From the NCBI RefSeq assembly GCF_035594125.1, contig NC_087156.1, positions 10,663,100 through 10,727,099 on the forward strand: a stretch of 64,000 bases of DNA. The letters run 5' to 3'. The stretch comes from Scylla paramamosain (taxonomy: Eukaryota > Arthropoda > Malacostraca > Decapoda > Portunidae). Positions 1 through 13,410 of the stretch are shown here, piece by piece. Position 1 is the first letter of the stretch; each line of letters opens with the position of its first letter. The notes below the pieces were generated by a model. That model ran no database searches. It saw only the letters and a list, made by a program, of their open reading frames with translations, and was not told the origin of the DNA. A program made the position numbers and the translations under genes.

Positions 1-3000
1 TGTGCCTCCATCAAGGCAGCAATCTCGTTGTGCCTGCATCAAGGCAGCAATCTCGTCGTTGCGGCATCGAGGCAACAATCTCGTCGTGGCTGAAACGAGA
101 GATCAGTCTCGTCGTGGCTGCATCGAAGCAACAATCTTATCGTTCTTGCTCTATCGAGCATACCCCTTAGTTGTGGTTCCATGGAGGTACCAGTCGTTGT
201 TCATGCATGGATGCAAAAATTTCGTTGGGACTGCATCGAACCAACAATCTAGTTGTGCCTGCATCGAGGCAACAATCTTGTTGTGCCTGCATCAAGGCAG
301 TAATCTCGTCGTGGCTGCATCGAGGCAACAATCTCATCGTGGCTGCAACGAGGCAACAATCTCGTTGTGGGAGCATTGAGGCAACAATTTCGTTGTGGCT
401 ACATCGAGGCAAGAATCTTCTGGCTGCATCGAGGCAACGATCTCGTTGTGGCTGCATCGAGGAAACAATCTTTTCGTGGCTGCATCGAGGGAACAATCTC
501 GTTCGTCGTGGTTGCATCGAGGCAACAATCTCGTTGTGGGAACATTGATGCAGCAATCTCGTTGTGGCTGCAACGAGGCAATAATCTCATTGTGGCTGCA
601 TTGATGCAACAATCTCGTCGTAGCTGCATTGACGCAACAATCTTGTCATGGCTGTATCAAGGCAGCAATGTCGTCGTGGCTGCATCGAGGAAACAATCTC
701 GTCGTAACTGCATCGAGGCAATACTCTCATTGTGGCTGCATCGAGGCAGCAATTTCGTTGCAAGATAATTGTGACAAGAATCTCGTCGTGGCGTCATCGA
801 GAGAACTATCTCATCGTGGCTGGATCGGGGAAAAAACACTTCTTCTTTGCTGCACCAAGGCAACAATCTCGTCGTGGCTGCATCGAGGCAACAATCTCGT
901 CGTAACTGCATCGAGGCAACAATCTCTTGGGGGCTGCATCGAAGCAACAATCTCGTTGCAAGTTCATTGTGGCAATAATCGTTGTTGCTCTATCGTGCCA
1001 ACCCCTTCGTTGTGGTTGCATTGATGTACCAGTCTAGTTGTTACTGCATCGAGTTAACGATCTCGTGGTGCCAGCATCGAGGAAGCAGTCTCGTCGTGCC
1101 TGGATCGTGGCAACAGTCTCGTTGTGCCTGCATCGAGGCAACAATCTCGTTGTGGCTGCATCGTAGCAACAATCTAGTTGTGGCTGCATCGAGGCAACAA
1201 TCTTGTTATGGCTGAATCGAAACAACAATCTCGTTGTGGCCGCATCGAGGCAACAATCTCTTTGTGGGAGCATTGAAGCAATAACCTCGTTTTTGCTCTA
1301 TCGAGTCAACCCTTTCGTTGTTGCTGCATTGAGGTACCAATCTCGTTGTGCCTGCATCAAGGCAACAACCTCGTCGTGGTTTCATCGAGGTAACAATCTT
1401 GCCGTAGCTGCATCGAGGCAACAATCTTGTCGTGGCTGCATTGAGGAAATAATCTCGTTGTGGGAGCATTGAGGCAATAATCTCGTTGTTGCTCTATCGA
1501 GCATGCATGCATGGAGGTACCAGACTTGTTTTGCCTGCATAGATGCAAAAATCTCGTTGTGCCTACATCGAAGCAAAAATCTCGTTGTGGCAACATCGAG
1601 GCAGAGATCTTGTTGTGCCTGCATCAAGGCAGCAATCTCATTATTGCTGCATGGATGCAAACAATCTCGTCGTGGAAGCAACGAGGCAACAGTCTTGTCG
1701 TGGTTGCATCGATGCAACAGTCTCTTTGTGGGAGCATTGAGGGAGCAATTTCGTTGTGGCTGCATCGAGGCAACAATCTCGTTGTGGCTGCATCGAGGCA
1801 ACAATCTCATTGTCATTGCATCGAGACAACAATCTCGTTGTGGCATCAAATATGCAAAAATCTTGTGGTAGCTGCATCGACGCAACAATCTCGTCGTGGC
1901 TGCATGGAAGCAACAGTCTTCTCGTGGCTGCATCGAGGAAACAATTTCGTCGTGGCTACATCGAGGCAACAATATAGTAGTGGCTGCACTGAAGCAAGGA
2001 TCTCGTCGTGGCTTCATCGAGACAACATTCTCGTCGTAGCTGAATCGAAGCAACAAACTTGTCGTGGCTGCATCGAGGCAACAATCTCGTTTTGACAGCA
2101 TCGAGGCAACAATCTCTTTGTGCCTGTATGGATGCAATAGTCTCGTTGTGGCTGCATTCAGGCAAGAATCTCGTTGTGGCTATATCGAGGCAACAATCTC
2201 TTTGTTGCTGCATTGAGGCAACAATTATGTCGTAGCTGCATCAATGCAACAATCTCGTCGTGTTTGGATCGAGGCAATAATCTCGATGTTGGTGTATCGA
2301 GCCAACACTTTCTTGAGGATGCATGGAGGTAACAGTCTCGTCGTATCTGCTTCGAGGCAACAATCTCGTCGTGGCTGTATCAAGGGAACAATCTCGTCGA
2401 GGCTGCATCGAGGCAGCAATCTCGTCGTGGCATTAATTGGTTGCATTGAGTGAAAAATATCGTTGTGGCTGCATGGAGGTACCAGACTTTTTGTGCCTTC
2501 ATCGATGATACAATCTCGTTGTGGCTGCATTGAGGTAACATTCTCGTCGTGGCTGCATCGAGGCAAGAATCTCGTCATGGCTGCATCAAGGCAGCAATGT
2601 CGTCGTGGCTACATCTATGCAACAATCTCGTTGTGACTACATCGAGGAAACAATCTCGTTGTGGCTGCATCGAAGCAACAATCTCTTTGCAAGATCATTG
2701 TGGCAATAATCGTTGTTGCTCTATCGAGCCAACCACTTCGTTGTGGTTGCATTGATGTACCAGTCTAGTTGTGACTGCATCGAGTTAACGATCTCGTGGT
2801 GTCTGCATCGAGGAAGCAGTCTCGTCGTGCCTGGATCGTAGCAACAATCTCGTTGTGCCTGCATCGAGGCAACAATCTCGTTGTGGCTGCATCGAAGCAA
2901 CAATCTCGTTGTGGCTCCATCGAGGCAACAATCTCGTTATGGCTGAATCGATACAACAATCTCGTTGTGGCTGCATCGAGGTAACAATCTCTTTGTGGGA

Positions 3001-3306
3001 GCATTGAAGCAATAACCTCATTGTTATCGAGTCAACCCCTTCGTTTTTGCTGCATTGAGGTACCAGTCTCGTTGTGCCTGCATCAAGGCAACAACCTCGT
3101 CGTGGCTTCATCGAGGTAACAATCTCGTCGTAGCTGCATCGAGGCAACAATCTCGTCGTGGCTGCATTGAGGAAATAATCTCGTTGTGGGAGCATTGAGG
3201 CATTAATCTCGCTGTTACTCTATCGAGCATAATCCTTTGTTGTGGCTGCATGGAGGTACCAAACTTGTTTTGCCTGCATCGATGCAAAAATCTCGTTGTG
3301 CCTACA
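1..3306 (+). repeat. satellite block 1, forward polarity
   Basis: Monomers read GCATCGAGGCAACAATCTCG on the plus strand. This block is rich in a variant with CGTCGTGG in place of the CGTTGTGG that dominates later blocks. An internal higher-order repeat is visible: about 945-1,560 resembles about 2,670-3,300, sharing the unusual run with GCAATAATCGTTGTTGCTC, then GTTAACGATCTCGTGGTG and a following CTGGATCGT monomer. Confidence 0.9.
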
Positions 3307-6300
3307 TTTTTGCCTCGATGCTGCCACAAAGAGTGGGTTTCCTTGATGTAATCACTAAGAGATTTTTAACTTGATGCAGCCACAACGATCTTGCTGCCCA
3401 TGTGCAGCCACAACGAAGGTGTTTGTTCGATGCAGCCAAAACAATATTGTTGCCTGAATTTAGTTACGAGTTGCCGATGCCTCTACAACGAAAGGGTTGG
3501 CGCGATGAAGCCACAACAAGATTGTTCCTTTGACACTACAGCGATGGGGTTGGATTGATGCAGACTCGACGAGATTCTTGCCTCTAAGCAGCCACAGCAA
3601 GAATGATGCCTCGATGCAGACACAACGAGCTTGCTGCTTCGATGCAGCCACAAAGAGACTGATGCCTCGCTGTAGCCATAATGACGGGATTGCCTCGATG
3701 CAGCAACAAAGAAAATGTTGCCTCGTTGAAGTCACGAGATTGTTGCCTCAATCCAGCCACAAGGAAATTGATGCCTTGATGCAGCCACAACTAGATTCTT
3801 GCCTCAGTGCAGCCACAACAAGGTTGTTCACTGTTGTTGCATCGAAGCAGCCAGAGCTTGATTGTTGCATCAATGCAGCCACATCGAGGAGATTGGCTCG
3901 ATACAGCCACAACGAGATTTTTGCAACTAATGGGTTTGCTCGATTCAACTATAATTAGATTATTGCCACGATCCAGCCTCTATGCAGCAACAACAAAACG
4001 GTTACTTCGATGTAGCTACAACGATATTGTTGATTCGATGCAGCCTCAGCGAGATTGTTGCTACGAAACAGTAACAACAAGATTATTGTCACGATTCAAG
4101 CACAACGAGATTGTTACTTCGATGCAGCCACAACTAGGGGATTTCTTCCATAAAGCCACAACGAGAATATTGCCTCGATACAATCACAACGAGCCTGCTA
4201 TCTCGATGTAGCAACACCGAGATTATTGACCCGATGCAGCCACAACTAAGGTGTTGGCTTAATGTACCTTCATCGGCATTGGTGCCTCGATGCAGTCACA
4301 ACGTGGGGGTTACCTTGATGCAGCCACAACGAGATTGTTGCCTCAATCCAGCCACAAGGTTGTTCCCTAGATGCCCCCAGAACGTGGGGATTGACCCCAT
4401 GCAGCCACAACGATATATTTGCCTCGATGCAACTGCAACATGCTTGCTGCCTCAAAACAGCCACAACGAGATTGTTGCCTCGATGCACCCCACAGTGACC
4501 TTGCTGCCTCGATGCAGCCACAAAGAGATTCTTACCACGATGCAGCCACAACGAAAGGATTTGAATAAATTAAACCGGTACAAGGTTGTTGCGTCAATGA
4601 CGCCTAAACGAGGGGGTTGGCTCGATGCAGCCACAACGAGATTGTTGACTGGATGTACCCACAACGAGCTTGCTTTCTCGATGTAGCCTAAAAGAGAGGG
4701 TTGACTCGATGCTTGCACAATGAGATTGTTGCCTAGATTCAGCCTCAACAAAGGGCTTATCTCTATGGACCCACAACGAGATTGTTGCTTCGATGCTGCC
4801 AAAACGAGATTAATGCCTCCATGCAGCCACAAAGAGCTTGCTGTCTCGATGCAGATTGTTGCCTCGATGCAACCACAACGAGATTGTTACCTCACTGAAG
4901 CCACAACGAGATTATTTTCTTGATATAGCCACATCGAGATTGTTGCCTCGATACAGCCAAAACAAGGGGGTTGGCCCGATGCGGCCACAACGAGATTGTT
5001 GCCTCAACGCAGTCACAACAAGCAGCCACAATAATTGTTGTCTCGATGCAGACACAACGATCTTGCTGCCTTGATGTACTCACAACTTGTTATCTCATTG
5101 CAGCCTCAATTAAGGGGTTTGCTCGATTTAGCCACTACGAGATTGTTACGTCGATGCAGACACAACGCGCTTGCTGCATCGATGCAGCCACAATGAGATT
5201 GTTGCTTCAATGCAGCCACGACAAAGGGGTTAGATCGATGATGCCATGAGATTGTTGGCTATATGCAGCCACAACGAGGGGATTAGATACATGCAGCCAC
5301 AACGAGATTGTTGCCTCGATGCAGCCACAACGAGCTTGCTTCCTCGGTGAAGCCACAAATAGGGGGTTGCCTAGATGCAGCCACAACGTGATTGATGCCT
5401 TAATACAGCCACAGCGAAGAGGTTGCTCGATGTAGCCAAAACGAGCTTGCTGCTTTGATGCATCCACAAAGACATTGAAGACACAACGAGAGGGTTGGCA
5501 CAATTCAGCCTTGACAAGATTGTTTCCTCGATGTAGCCACAACGAGATTATTGCCTCAATGCTGCCAAAACGAAGGTGTTGTCTCGACGGACCCACAAAG
5601 AGATTGTTGCCTCGATGCAGCCACAACGAGTTTGATGCCTGGATGCAGCTACAACGAGGATGTTGGTTCGATGCAGCTACAACGACACTGCTGCCTCGAT
5701 GCAGCCACAACGAGCTTGTTGCCTCGATGGAGCCACAACAATGATTATTGTCTCGATTCAGCCACAACGAGACTGTTGCTTCGATGCAACCACAACGAAG
5801 AGGTTGGCTCAATACAGCCAGAATTAGATTGTTGCCTCGATGCAGACAAAACGTGCTTGCAGCCTCGAAGCAGCCACTGCAAGATTGTTGCCTCGATGTA
5901 GCCACAACATGGGTTGACTCCAGCCCAACAACGACGAGCTTGCTCCCTCGATGCAGCCACAACGAAAGGGCTGGCTCGAAAAAGCCACAACGAAAATGTT
6001 GGCTCGATGCAACCAAAACGAGATTGGTGCCTCGATACAGCATCACTGGGATTGTTGCCACGATGATGCCACAACGACATATTTGTCTCAATGCAACCAC
6101 AACGAGAATGTTGCCTCGATGCAACGAGGAGGTTGGCTCGATGCATCCACAACAAGGGTTGTTTCGATGCAGCCAAAACGAGATAGTTGCTTTGATGTAG
6201 CCACAACGAACTTGCTATCTCGATATACAAACGCACAAGATTGTTGCCTCCATGCAACAACAACGAAGGAGTTGGCTCGATGCAGCCACAACAAGAATGT

Positions 6301-7275
6301 TGCCCTGATGCAGCCACAACGAAGGGGTTGCCTAGATACAGATAAAACGGAGGGGGGTGTGGTTGGTTCTATGCAGGCACAACGAGATTGTTGGCTCTAT
6401 GGAGCCACACTCTAGGGGTTGGCTCAATGCAGCCACAACGACACTGGTGCCGCGATCACGCAACAATGAGCTTCCTTCCTCGATTCAGCCACAATGAGAT
6501 TGTTGCCTCGATGTAGCTACAAGGAAGGGGTTGGCTCGATGCAGCTCGATGCGATGCAGCCACAAAGAAGGGATGGTTCCATGCAGCCACAACGAGATTC
6601 TTGCTTCGATGTAGCCACAACGAGCTTGTTGCATTCTTGCAGCCAAAAAAAATGTTGCATCGATGCAGCCACAATGATAGTGTTGCCTCGATACAGCCAC
6701 AAAGAGAATATTGCCATTATGCAGTTTCATCGGGGTAGGATTGGTTCGATGCAGCCACAAACAGGTAGTTGGCCACAAATAGAGCTTGCTGTCTCCATTT
6801 AGCCACAACGATGGGTTTGGTTCGATACAACCACAAGGAGATTATTAGCTAGATGCAGCCACAACGAGCTTCTTGTCTTGATGCAGCCAATCCAGATTGT
6901 TGTCTTGATGCAGCCACAACGAAGAGGTTGGCTCGATCTAGCCACAATGAGACTATTGCGTCGATGCAGCAACAAAGAGGGGGTTTGGCTCGATGCAGCA
7001 ATAACGTCATTTATCCCTCAATGCAGCCACAAAGAGATTATCCCCTCCTTACAGACACAACAAGATTGTTGCCCTGATGGAGACACAACGAGGTTGTTGC
7101 CTCGATTCAGCCACAACAGGCTTCCCCGGTTCCCCCAGTGCAGTCACGACGACGGGGTTTTTTTGATGAGGCCACGACGAGCTTGCATTACCAACGAGCT
7201 TGTTGCCTCGATGCAGCCACAAAGAAGGGGTTGGCACGATAAATCCACAACGAAAGTTGATTTGATGGAACAACA
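3307..7275 (-). repeat. satellite block 2, inverted polarity
   Basis: Within about 30 bp of 3,307 the repeat switches to its reverse complement, seen as CCTCGATGCAGCCACAACGA on the plus strand, and keeps that polarity for about 4 kb. It reverts near 7,275, where CAACAATGGGGTTTTTGCTG is followed by forward monomers. Confidence 0.9.
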
Positions 7276-9395
7276 ATGGGGTTTTTGCTGCATCTAGGCA
7301 ACAATCTCATTTTGACTGCATCAAGGCAATCCTCTCGTTGTGGATACATCGAGGCAACAATCTCGTTGTTGCTGCATCAATGCAGCAAGCTTGTTGTGGC
7401 TGCATCGAGGCACAAATCTCGTTATGGATGCATCGAGCAAACCCCTTCGTTGTGGCCGCATCGAAACAACAATCTCATTGTGGCTGCATGGAACCAACCC
7501 CTTCGTTGTGGTTACATCGAGGAAGCAAGCTCGTTATGGCTGCATCGAGGCAACAATCTCGTTGTGGCTGCATCGAACCAACCCTCTCGTTGTGGCTTCA
7601 TGAAGGCAACAATCTCGTTGTGGCTGCATGGATCCAACCCCCTCTTTGTGGCTCCATCGACGCTATTATCTCGTTGTGGCTGCAGTGATACAACCCCCTC
7701 GTTGTGGCTGCATTGAGGCAACAATATCGTTGTGGCTTCATCAAGACAGCAACCTTGTTGTGGCTGCATCGAAGTAAGAATTCCGTTGTGGCTACATCGA
7801 GCCAAACCCATTGGATAAGCATCGAGGCAACAATCTCGTTCTAGGTGCATCGAGACAGCAACCTCGTTCTGACTGCATCGAGGCAAGAATTTAATTATGG
7901 GTGCATCAAGCCAACCTCTTCGTTGTGGAAACAATTGCGTTGTGGCTGCATCGAGGCATGATGCTCGTTGTGGCTGAATCAAGGCAAAAATCTCGTTGTG
8001 GGTGCAAAAAAACAAACCCCACGATTTTGCTGCATCTAGGCAACAATATCGTTGTTGCTGCATCGAAACAACAATCTCATTTTCACTGCATAGAAGCAAC
8101 AACATCGATCCAACCCACTCTTTGTGGCACCATTGACGCTATTATCTTGTTGTGGCTGCAGCGATTCAACCCCCTCGTTGTGGCTGCATTGAGGCAACAA
8201 TACCGTTCTAGCTACATCGAGGCAGCAACCTTGTCGTGGCTGTATTGAGACAACATTCTCGTTCTGGCTATCTCAAGCCAACCCCCTCGCTGTGACTACA
8301 TCGGGACAGCAGGCTCGTTGCAGCTGCCTCAAGGCAACAATCTCGTTGTGGATGCATCGAGGCAACAATCTAGTTTTGGGTGCATCGAGCGAACTTCTTC
8401 CTTGTGGCTGCATCGAGGAAACAATCTCGCTGTGGCTGCATCGAGGCAGCATGTTCGTTGTGGCTGCATCAAGGCAAAAATCTCGTTGTGGGTGCATAGA
8501 GCCAAACCCATAGTTTTTGCTGCATCGAGGTAACAATCTCGTTGTGGCTGAATCGAGGCAACAATCTTGTTCTCGCTACATCGAGCAAACCCCCTCGTTA
8601 TGGCTGCATCGAGGCAACAATCTCGTCGTGGCTGCAACAAGACAACACCTTTATTATGACTATATCGAGTAACAGTCTCGTTGGTGCAGCATCGAGGCAC
8701 CAATGTCATTGTGGCTGCTTTGATGCAACAGTCTCGTTGTACCTGCAACGAGCTAACCTCTTCGCTTTGGCTGCATCGAGGCAACAATCTCGTTGTGGCT
8801 ACATCGAGGTAGCAAGCTCGTTGTGGCTGGATCAGGCCAACCTCCTCGTTGTGGCTGCATGCAGGCATCAATCTCGTTGTAGCTGCATCTAGGTACCAAT
8901 ATCGTTGTGGCTTCATCGAGGCAACAATCTCGTTTTGGATACATCGAGGCAGCAAGTTCGTTGTGACTGCATGGAGGCAACAATCTCTTTGTGGCTTCAT
9001 GGAAGCAACAATCTTGTTGTGTCTGTATCGAGGTAACAATCTCGTTGTGGCTACATCCAGCCAGCCCCTTCTTTGTGGCTGCATCGAGGTAAAAATCTCG
9101 TTCTGGCTGCATCAAGCCATCCCCTTTTTTTGAGGCTGCATCGAGGCAACAATCTCGTTGTCGGTGTATCATTGGCTCATTGTGGTTGCATCGAGGCATT
9201 GATCACCTTGTGGCTGCATTGAGGTAACAACCTCTTTGTGGCTGCATCGATACAATAATCCCGTTGTGGCTGCATTCAGGCAGCAAGCTCTTTGTGGCTG
9301 CATTCTGTCACCAATCTCGTTGTGGCTCCATAGAGACAACACTCTCGTTGTGGCTGCATCGAGGCAACAATTTCGTTGTGGCTGCATCAAGATTT
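7276..9395 (+). repeat. satellite block 3, forward polarity
   Basis: Forward monomers dominated by CGTTGTGGCTGCATCGAGG. A recurring irregular stretch (GCATGATGCTCG, then AAGGCAAAAATCTCGTTGTG, then a TTTTGCTGCAT monomer) occurs near 7,955-8,040 and again near 8,440-8,530. Similar stretches lie near 11,410, 14,620 and 15,480, which marks higher-order repeats. Confidence 0.88.
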
Positions 9396-9491
9396 TTGGT
9401 CTGATGCACTTACACTTGCCTATTGATGCAGCCACAACGAGATTGTTGTCTCAATGCAGCTACAAAGAGATGAACAACGCTGCATCTTCGC
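9396..9491 (-). repeat. short inverted satellite remnant beside the LINE
   Basis: After a polarity switch containing TTGGTCTGATGCA, two or three inverted monomers run to 9,491. The LINE begins immediately after CGCAAGAA. The same switch and flank recur without a LINE near 12,427-12,540. Confidence 0.85.
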
Positions 9492-10857
9492 AAGAACATA
9501 AGAACATAAGAAATAAGGGAAGCTGCAAGAAGCGACCAGGCTTACACGTGGCAGTCCCTGTATGAAACACACCTACCTATTTCCATCTGTTATCCCCATC
9601 CATAAACTTGTCTAATCTTCTCTTAAAGCTCTCTAGTGTCCTAGCACTAACTACATGATTACTGAGTCCGTTCCACTCATCTACCACTCTATTTGAGAAC
9701 CAATTTTTTCCTATCTCCTTCCTAAACCTAAATTTTTTTAAGCTTGAACCCGTTATTTCTTGTTCTGCCCTGGCTGATCCTAAGAATTTTGCTTACATCT
9801 CCCTTTTTATAACCCTTATACCACTTAAAGACTTCTATCAGGTCCCCTCTTAACCTACGTCTCTCTAGAGAATGTAAATTTAACAGCTTCAACCTCGCCT
9901 CGTAAGGAATACTCCTCATCCCTTGTATCCTTTTAGTCACTCTCCTCTGTACTGATTCTAATAGACCTATATTTTTCCTGTAATGTGGGGACCAGAACTG
10001 CACAGCGTAGTCTAGATGAGGTTTGACCAGCGCCAAGTATAACTTTAATATTACTTCCGGCCTTCTACTTTTAACACTCCTAAAAATGAATCCTAATACC
10101 CTATTTGCCATGTTTCTGGCTTCTATGCATTGTTTCCCTAGACGGAGTTCAGAGCTAACTATAACTCCTAAATCTTTCTCGTACCCTGTACCTACCAGAG
10201 TTTGGTTATTTAATGTGTACCTATTGTGTGGGTTTCCTCTACCTACGCTAAGCACTTTGCATTTATTGATATTAAATTGCATTTGCCATCTATCCGTCCA
10301 TTCATTCATTCTATCTAAGTCTGCCTGCAAGGCGATGGCATCCAATTCTGACCTAATTAATCTACCTATCTTTGTGTCATCCGCAAAGTTACTAACATCA
10401 CTACTAATTCCACTATCCAAGTCATTGGTATATATTAGAAATAACAATGGCCCTAATACTGATCCCTGTGGCACCCCACTAATTACATGACCCCACTCGG
10501 ATTTCGAGCCGTTTATTACCACTCTCTGTCGTCTGTTACCAAACCATGACCCTATCCAGCCTAAAACCTTCCCATCTATCCCGTGTGCCCTAACCTTTTT
10601 CAGGAGCCTTTGATGGGGTACCTTGTCAAATGCTTTACTAAAGTCCAGATATAAGATATCATAACTATCTACTGCCTCGTAACCTTACTGTAAAAACTTA
10701 ACAAGTTTGTCAGGCAAGACTTCCCCTTCGTGAAGCCATACTGTGACTGATTTATCAAGTTATGTTAGTCTAAATGTTCCTTAATGTTCCTCGCTATTAT
10801 TGACTCTAACATTTTACCTACAATTGAAGTTAAGCTGACAGGTCTATAATTAGACGC
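9492..10857 (-). mobile_element. CR1-like LINE, 5'-truncated, inserted in satellite
   Basis: A minus-strand non-LTR retrotransposon. Its 3' end, at low coordinates, carries the octamer-type tail seen on the plus strand as AAGAACATAAGAACATAAG, i.e. repeats of TTCTTATG, which resembles the tail of the CR1 family. The coding part matches the elements at 28,897-31,926 and 41,546-45,593. It starts inside the reverse transcriptase, so the endonuclease and ORF1 are missing, which is ordinary 5' truncation. It is surrounded by 28-bp satellite on both sides. Confidence 0.9.
9728..10522 (-). pseudogene. CR1-like reverse transcriptase fragment
   Basis: This 264-codon frame covers the C-terminal half of a CR1-type reverse transcriptase. 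The GVPQGSVLG motif lies at residues 16-24 and the catalytic FADD box at residues 46-49. A thumb and tail region typical of CR1 follows, with [12 protein letters not shown] and LERRRLRGDLIEVFK. Upstream on the same strand, out of frame, the DFSKAFDKVPH motif is visible near 10,630. The frame ends early because of an extra T in a poly-T run near 9,735, compared with the paralogue at 31,690. It is not expected to be functional: there is no endonuclease, no start and a frameshifted C-terminus. Confidence 0.85.
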
Positions 10858-12426
10858 ATCTCATTGTTGCTGCATCGAGGCAACAATCTCATTTTGGCTG
10901 CATCGAGGCAACATTCTCGTTGTGGCTACATCGAGGCAACAATGTAGCAATCATTCTTGCTACATCGTTGCAGCAAGCTTGGCGTGGCTGTATCGAGGCA
11001 ACTCCCTCGTTGTGGCTGCATCGAGGCAATAATCTCATTGTGGCTCCATCGATCCAAACCCCTCTTTGAGGCTCCATCGAGGCAACTATCTCGTTGTGGC
11101 TGCAGAAGGCCAACCACCTCATTGTGGCTGCATCGAGGCAACATTCTCTTTATGGCAGCATCGAGCCAACACCCTTGTTGTGTTTACATCGAGGCAGCAA
11201 TCTCGTTGTGGCTGCATCAAGGCAACAATCTTGTTGTGGATGCATCGAAGCAACAATCTCGTTGTGGCTGCATCGAACCCAACCATCTGGATGTGGTTGC
11301 ATCGAGGGAATAATCTCGTTGTCGCTGTATTGAGGCAGTAAGCTCGTTCTGGCTACATCGAGGCAGCCAACCTCATCGTTGTGGCTACATCAAGTAAACA
11401 ATCTCGTTGTGGCTGCATCGAGGCAGCATGTTCGTTGTGGCTACATCAAGGCAAAAATCTCGTTGAGCCAAAACTCTAGTTTTTGCTGCATCTAAGCAAC
11501 AATCTCGTTGTGGTTGCATCTAGGCAATAGTCTCATTTTGGCTGCATCGAGGCACCTATCTCGTTGTCGCTACACCGAGCCAATCCCTTCGTTGTAGATG
11601 CATCGAAGCAAGAATCTCGTCGTGGCTGCATCGAGCCAACAAGTTCTTTGTGACACCATCGAGGTAAAAATGTCGTTGTGGCTGCATGGAACTAACCCCC
11701 TCGCTGTCACTGCATCGAGTCAATAATGTCGTTGTAGCTACAACAAGTAAACCCCTTTATTGTGGCTGCATCGAGGCAACAATCTCGTTGTGGCTGCATC
11801 GAGGTAGCAAGCTCGTTGTGGCTGCATCAAGCCAACCCCCTCGTTGTGGTTGCATCGAGACAACAATCTCCTTGTGACTGCTCCGAGGCACCTACTGCGT
11901 TGTGGTTGTTTCGAACCAACAATCTCGTTGTGGCTGTATCGAGGCAACAATTTCGTTGTGGGTGTGCATCGAGGCAACAATCTTTTTGTGGCTGCATCGA
12001 AGCAGCAGTCTCGTTGTGGATGCATGGAGGCAACAATGTAGTTGTGGCTGCATCGAAGCAACAGTCTTGTTCTGGTTGCATCGAGGCAACAATCGTTGTG
12101 ACTACATAACGCCAAACCCTTCGATGTGGCTGCATCGAGGCAAAAATCTTGTTCTGGCTGTATCTAGCCAACCCGTTTTTTGACGCTACATCGAGGTAAC
12201 AATCTCGTTGTGGCTACATCGAGGAAGCAATCTCGTTGTGGCTGCATCGAGGCAACAATCTCGTTGTGACTTCATCGGGGCAACCCCCTTGTTGTAGTTG
12301 CATCGAGGCAATAATTTCTTTATGGTTTAATCAAGGCAAAAACCCCGTTGTGGCAGCATCGAGCAACAATCTCGTTGTGGCCGCATCGAGGCAATGATCA
12401 CCTTGTGGCTCCATCGATTGTTGCAT
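10858..12426 (+). repeat. satellite block 4, forward polarity
   Basis: Forward 28-bp monomers resume directly at the truncated 5' end of the LINE and continue to a polarity switch at about 12,426. Confidence 0.88.
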
Positions 12427-12535
12427 GATTGTTGGTCTGATGCAGTTAAAACATCATCTTTGCCTCGATGCAGCCTGAACGAGATTGTTGCCTCGATGCA
12501 GCTACAACGAGATGAAGAACGATGCATATTCGCAA
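12427..12535 (-). repeat. short inverted block; paralogous empty site of the LINE
   Basis: The switch carries GATTGTTGGTCTGATGCAG, then three or so inverted monomers, then GATGAAGAACGATGCATATT and CGCAAGAATCTC. The left flank of the LINE has the same order at 9,391-9,496, but there CGCAAGAA is followed by the element. This stretch therefore looks like a duplicate of the target without the insertion. Confidence 0.75.
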
Positions 12536-13410
12536 GAATCTCTTTGTGAGTGCATCGAGGTAACAATCTTGTTGTGGCTGCATCGAGGAAACGGTCTCGT
12601 TGTGGCTGCATCGTGCCAAACCCTTCAAGGCAACAATTTCTTTATGTCTGCATCGAGCCAAGCACCTTGTTGTGTCTGTGGCTGCATCGAGGCAACAATC
12701 TCTTTGTGGCTGCATCGTGCCAAACCCTTCGTTGTGGCTACATCGAGGCAATAATCTCGCTCTGGCCTTATAGAGGCAGCAAGCTCGATGTGTTTTTTTC
12801 GAGGCAAGACTCTCGCTGTGGCTGCATCAAGGCAATAACTTCGTTGAGGCTGCATCGAGACAACAATCTCGTTGTGGCTGCATCGAGGCAGCAAGCTCGT
12901 TCTCGCTTCATCGAGATATCAATCTTGTTGTGGCTGCATTGATCCAATATGTTATTTGTGGCTGCATCAGGGCAACAAACTTGTTTTGTCTGCATCGAGG
13001 AAACAGTCTCGTTGTGGCTACTTTGAGGCAACATTCTCTTTGTTGCTGCATCGAGGAACCAATCTCGTTGTAACTGCTTCGAGGCAACAATCTCATTGTG
13101 ACTGCATCGAGCCAACCTCTTCGCTGCAGCTGTGGTAGTTTCGAGGCAACAATCACATTGTGGCTGTATCGTTGTGGCTGCATTGAGGAAACATGCTCGT
13201 TGCGCTTACTCTGAGGCAAATATTGCTGCATGGAGGCAACAATCTCGTTGTGGTTGCATCGAGGCAGCAAGATCGTTCTGCTTGAATCGAGGTAACAACC
13301 ATCGTTGTGGTTGCATCGAGGCAGCAAGCTCGTTGTGGCTACATCAAGGCAAGAATATCACGTGGCTGCATCGAGGCCTCAATCTCGTTATGGCTTCATC
13401 GAGACAACAA
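12536..13410 (+). repeat. satellite block 5, forward polarity
   Basis: Forward monomers up to about 13,410, where CAACAATCGAGGCTCCTCCA leads into inverted monomers. Confidence 0.85.

Noticed and set aside
3307..7275. Possible Cys/His zinc-finger-like protein (CSHNEIVASMQ pattern)
   Set aside because: The Cys and His recur only because of the 28-residue periodicity. Spacing does not match a known finger, and frames overlap on both strands.
1..9480. Many open frames of 60-300 codons on both strands
   Set aside because: All are translations of the 28-bp satellite, which lacks stops in every frame. There are no domains and no consistent starts, and the overlapping frames are permutations of one peptide.
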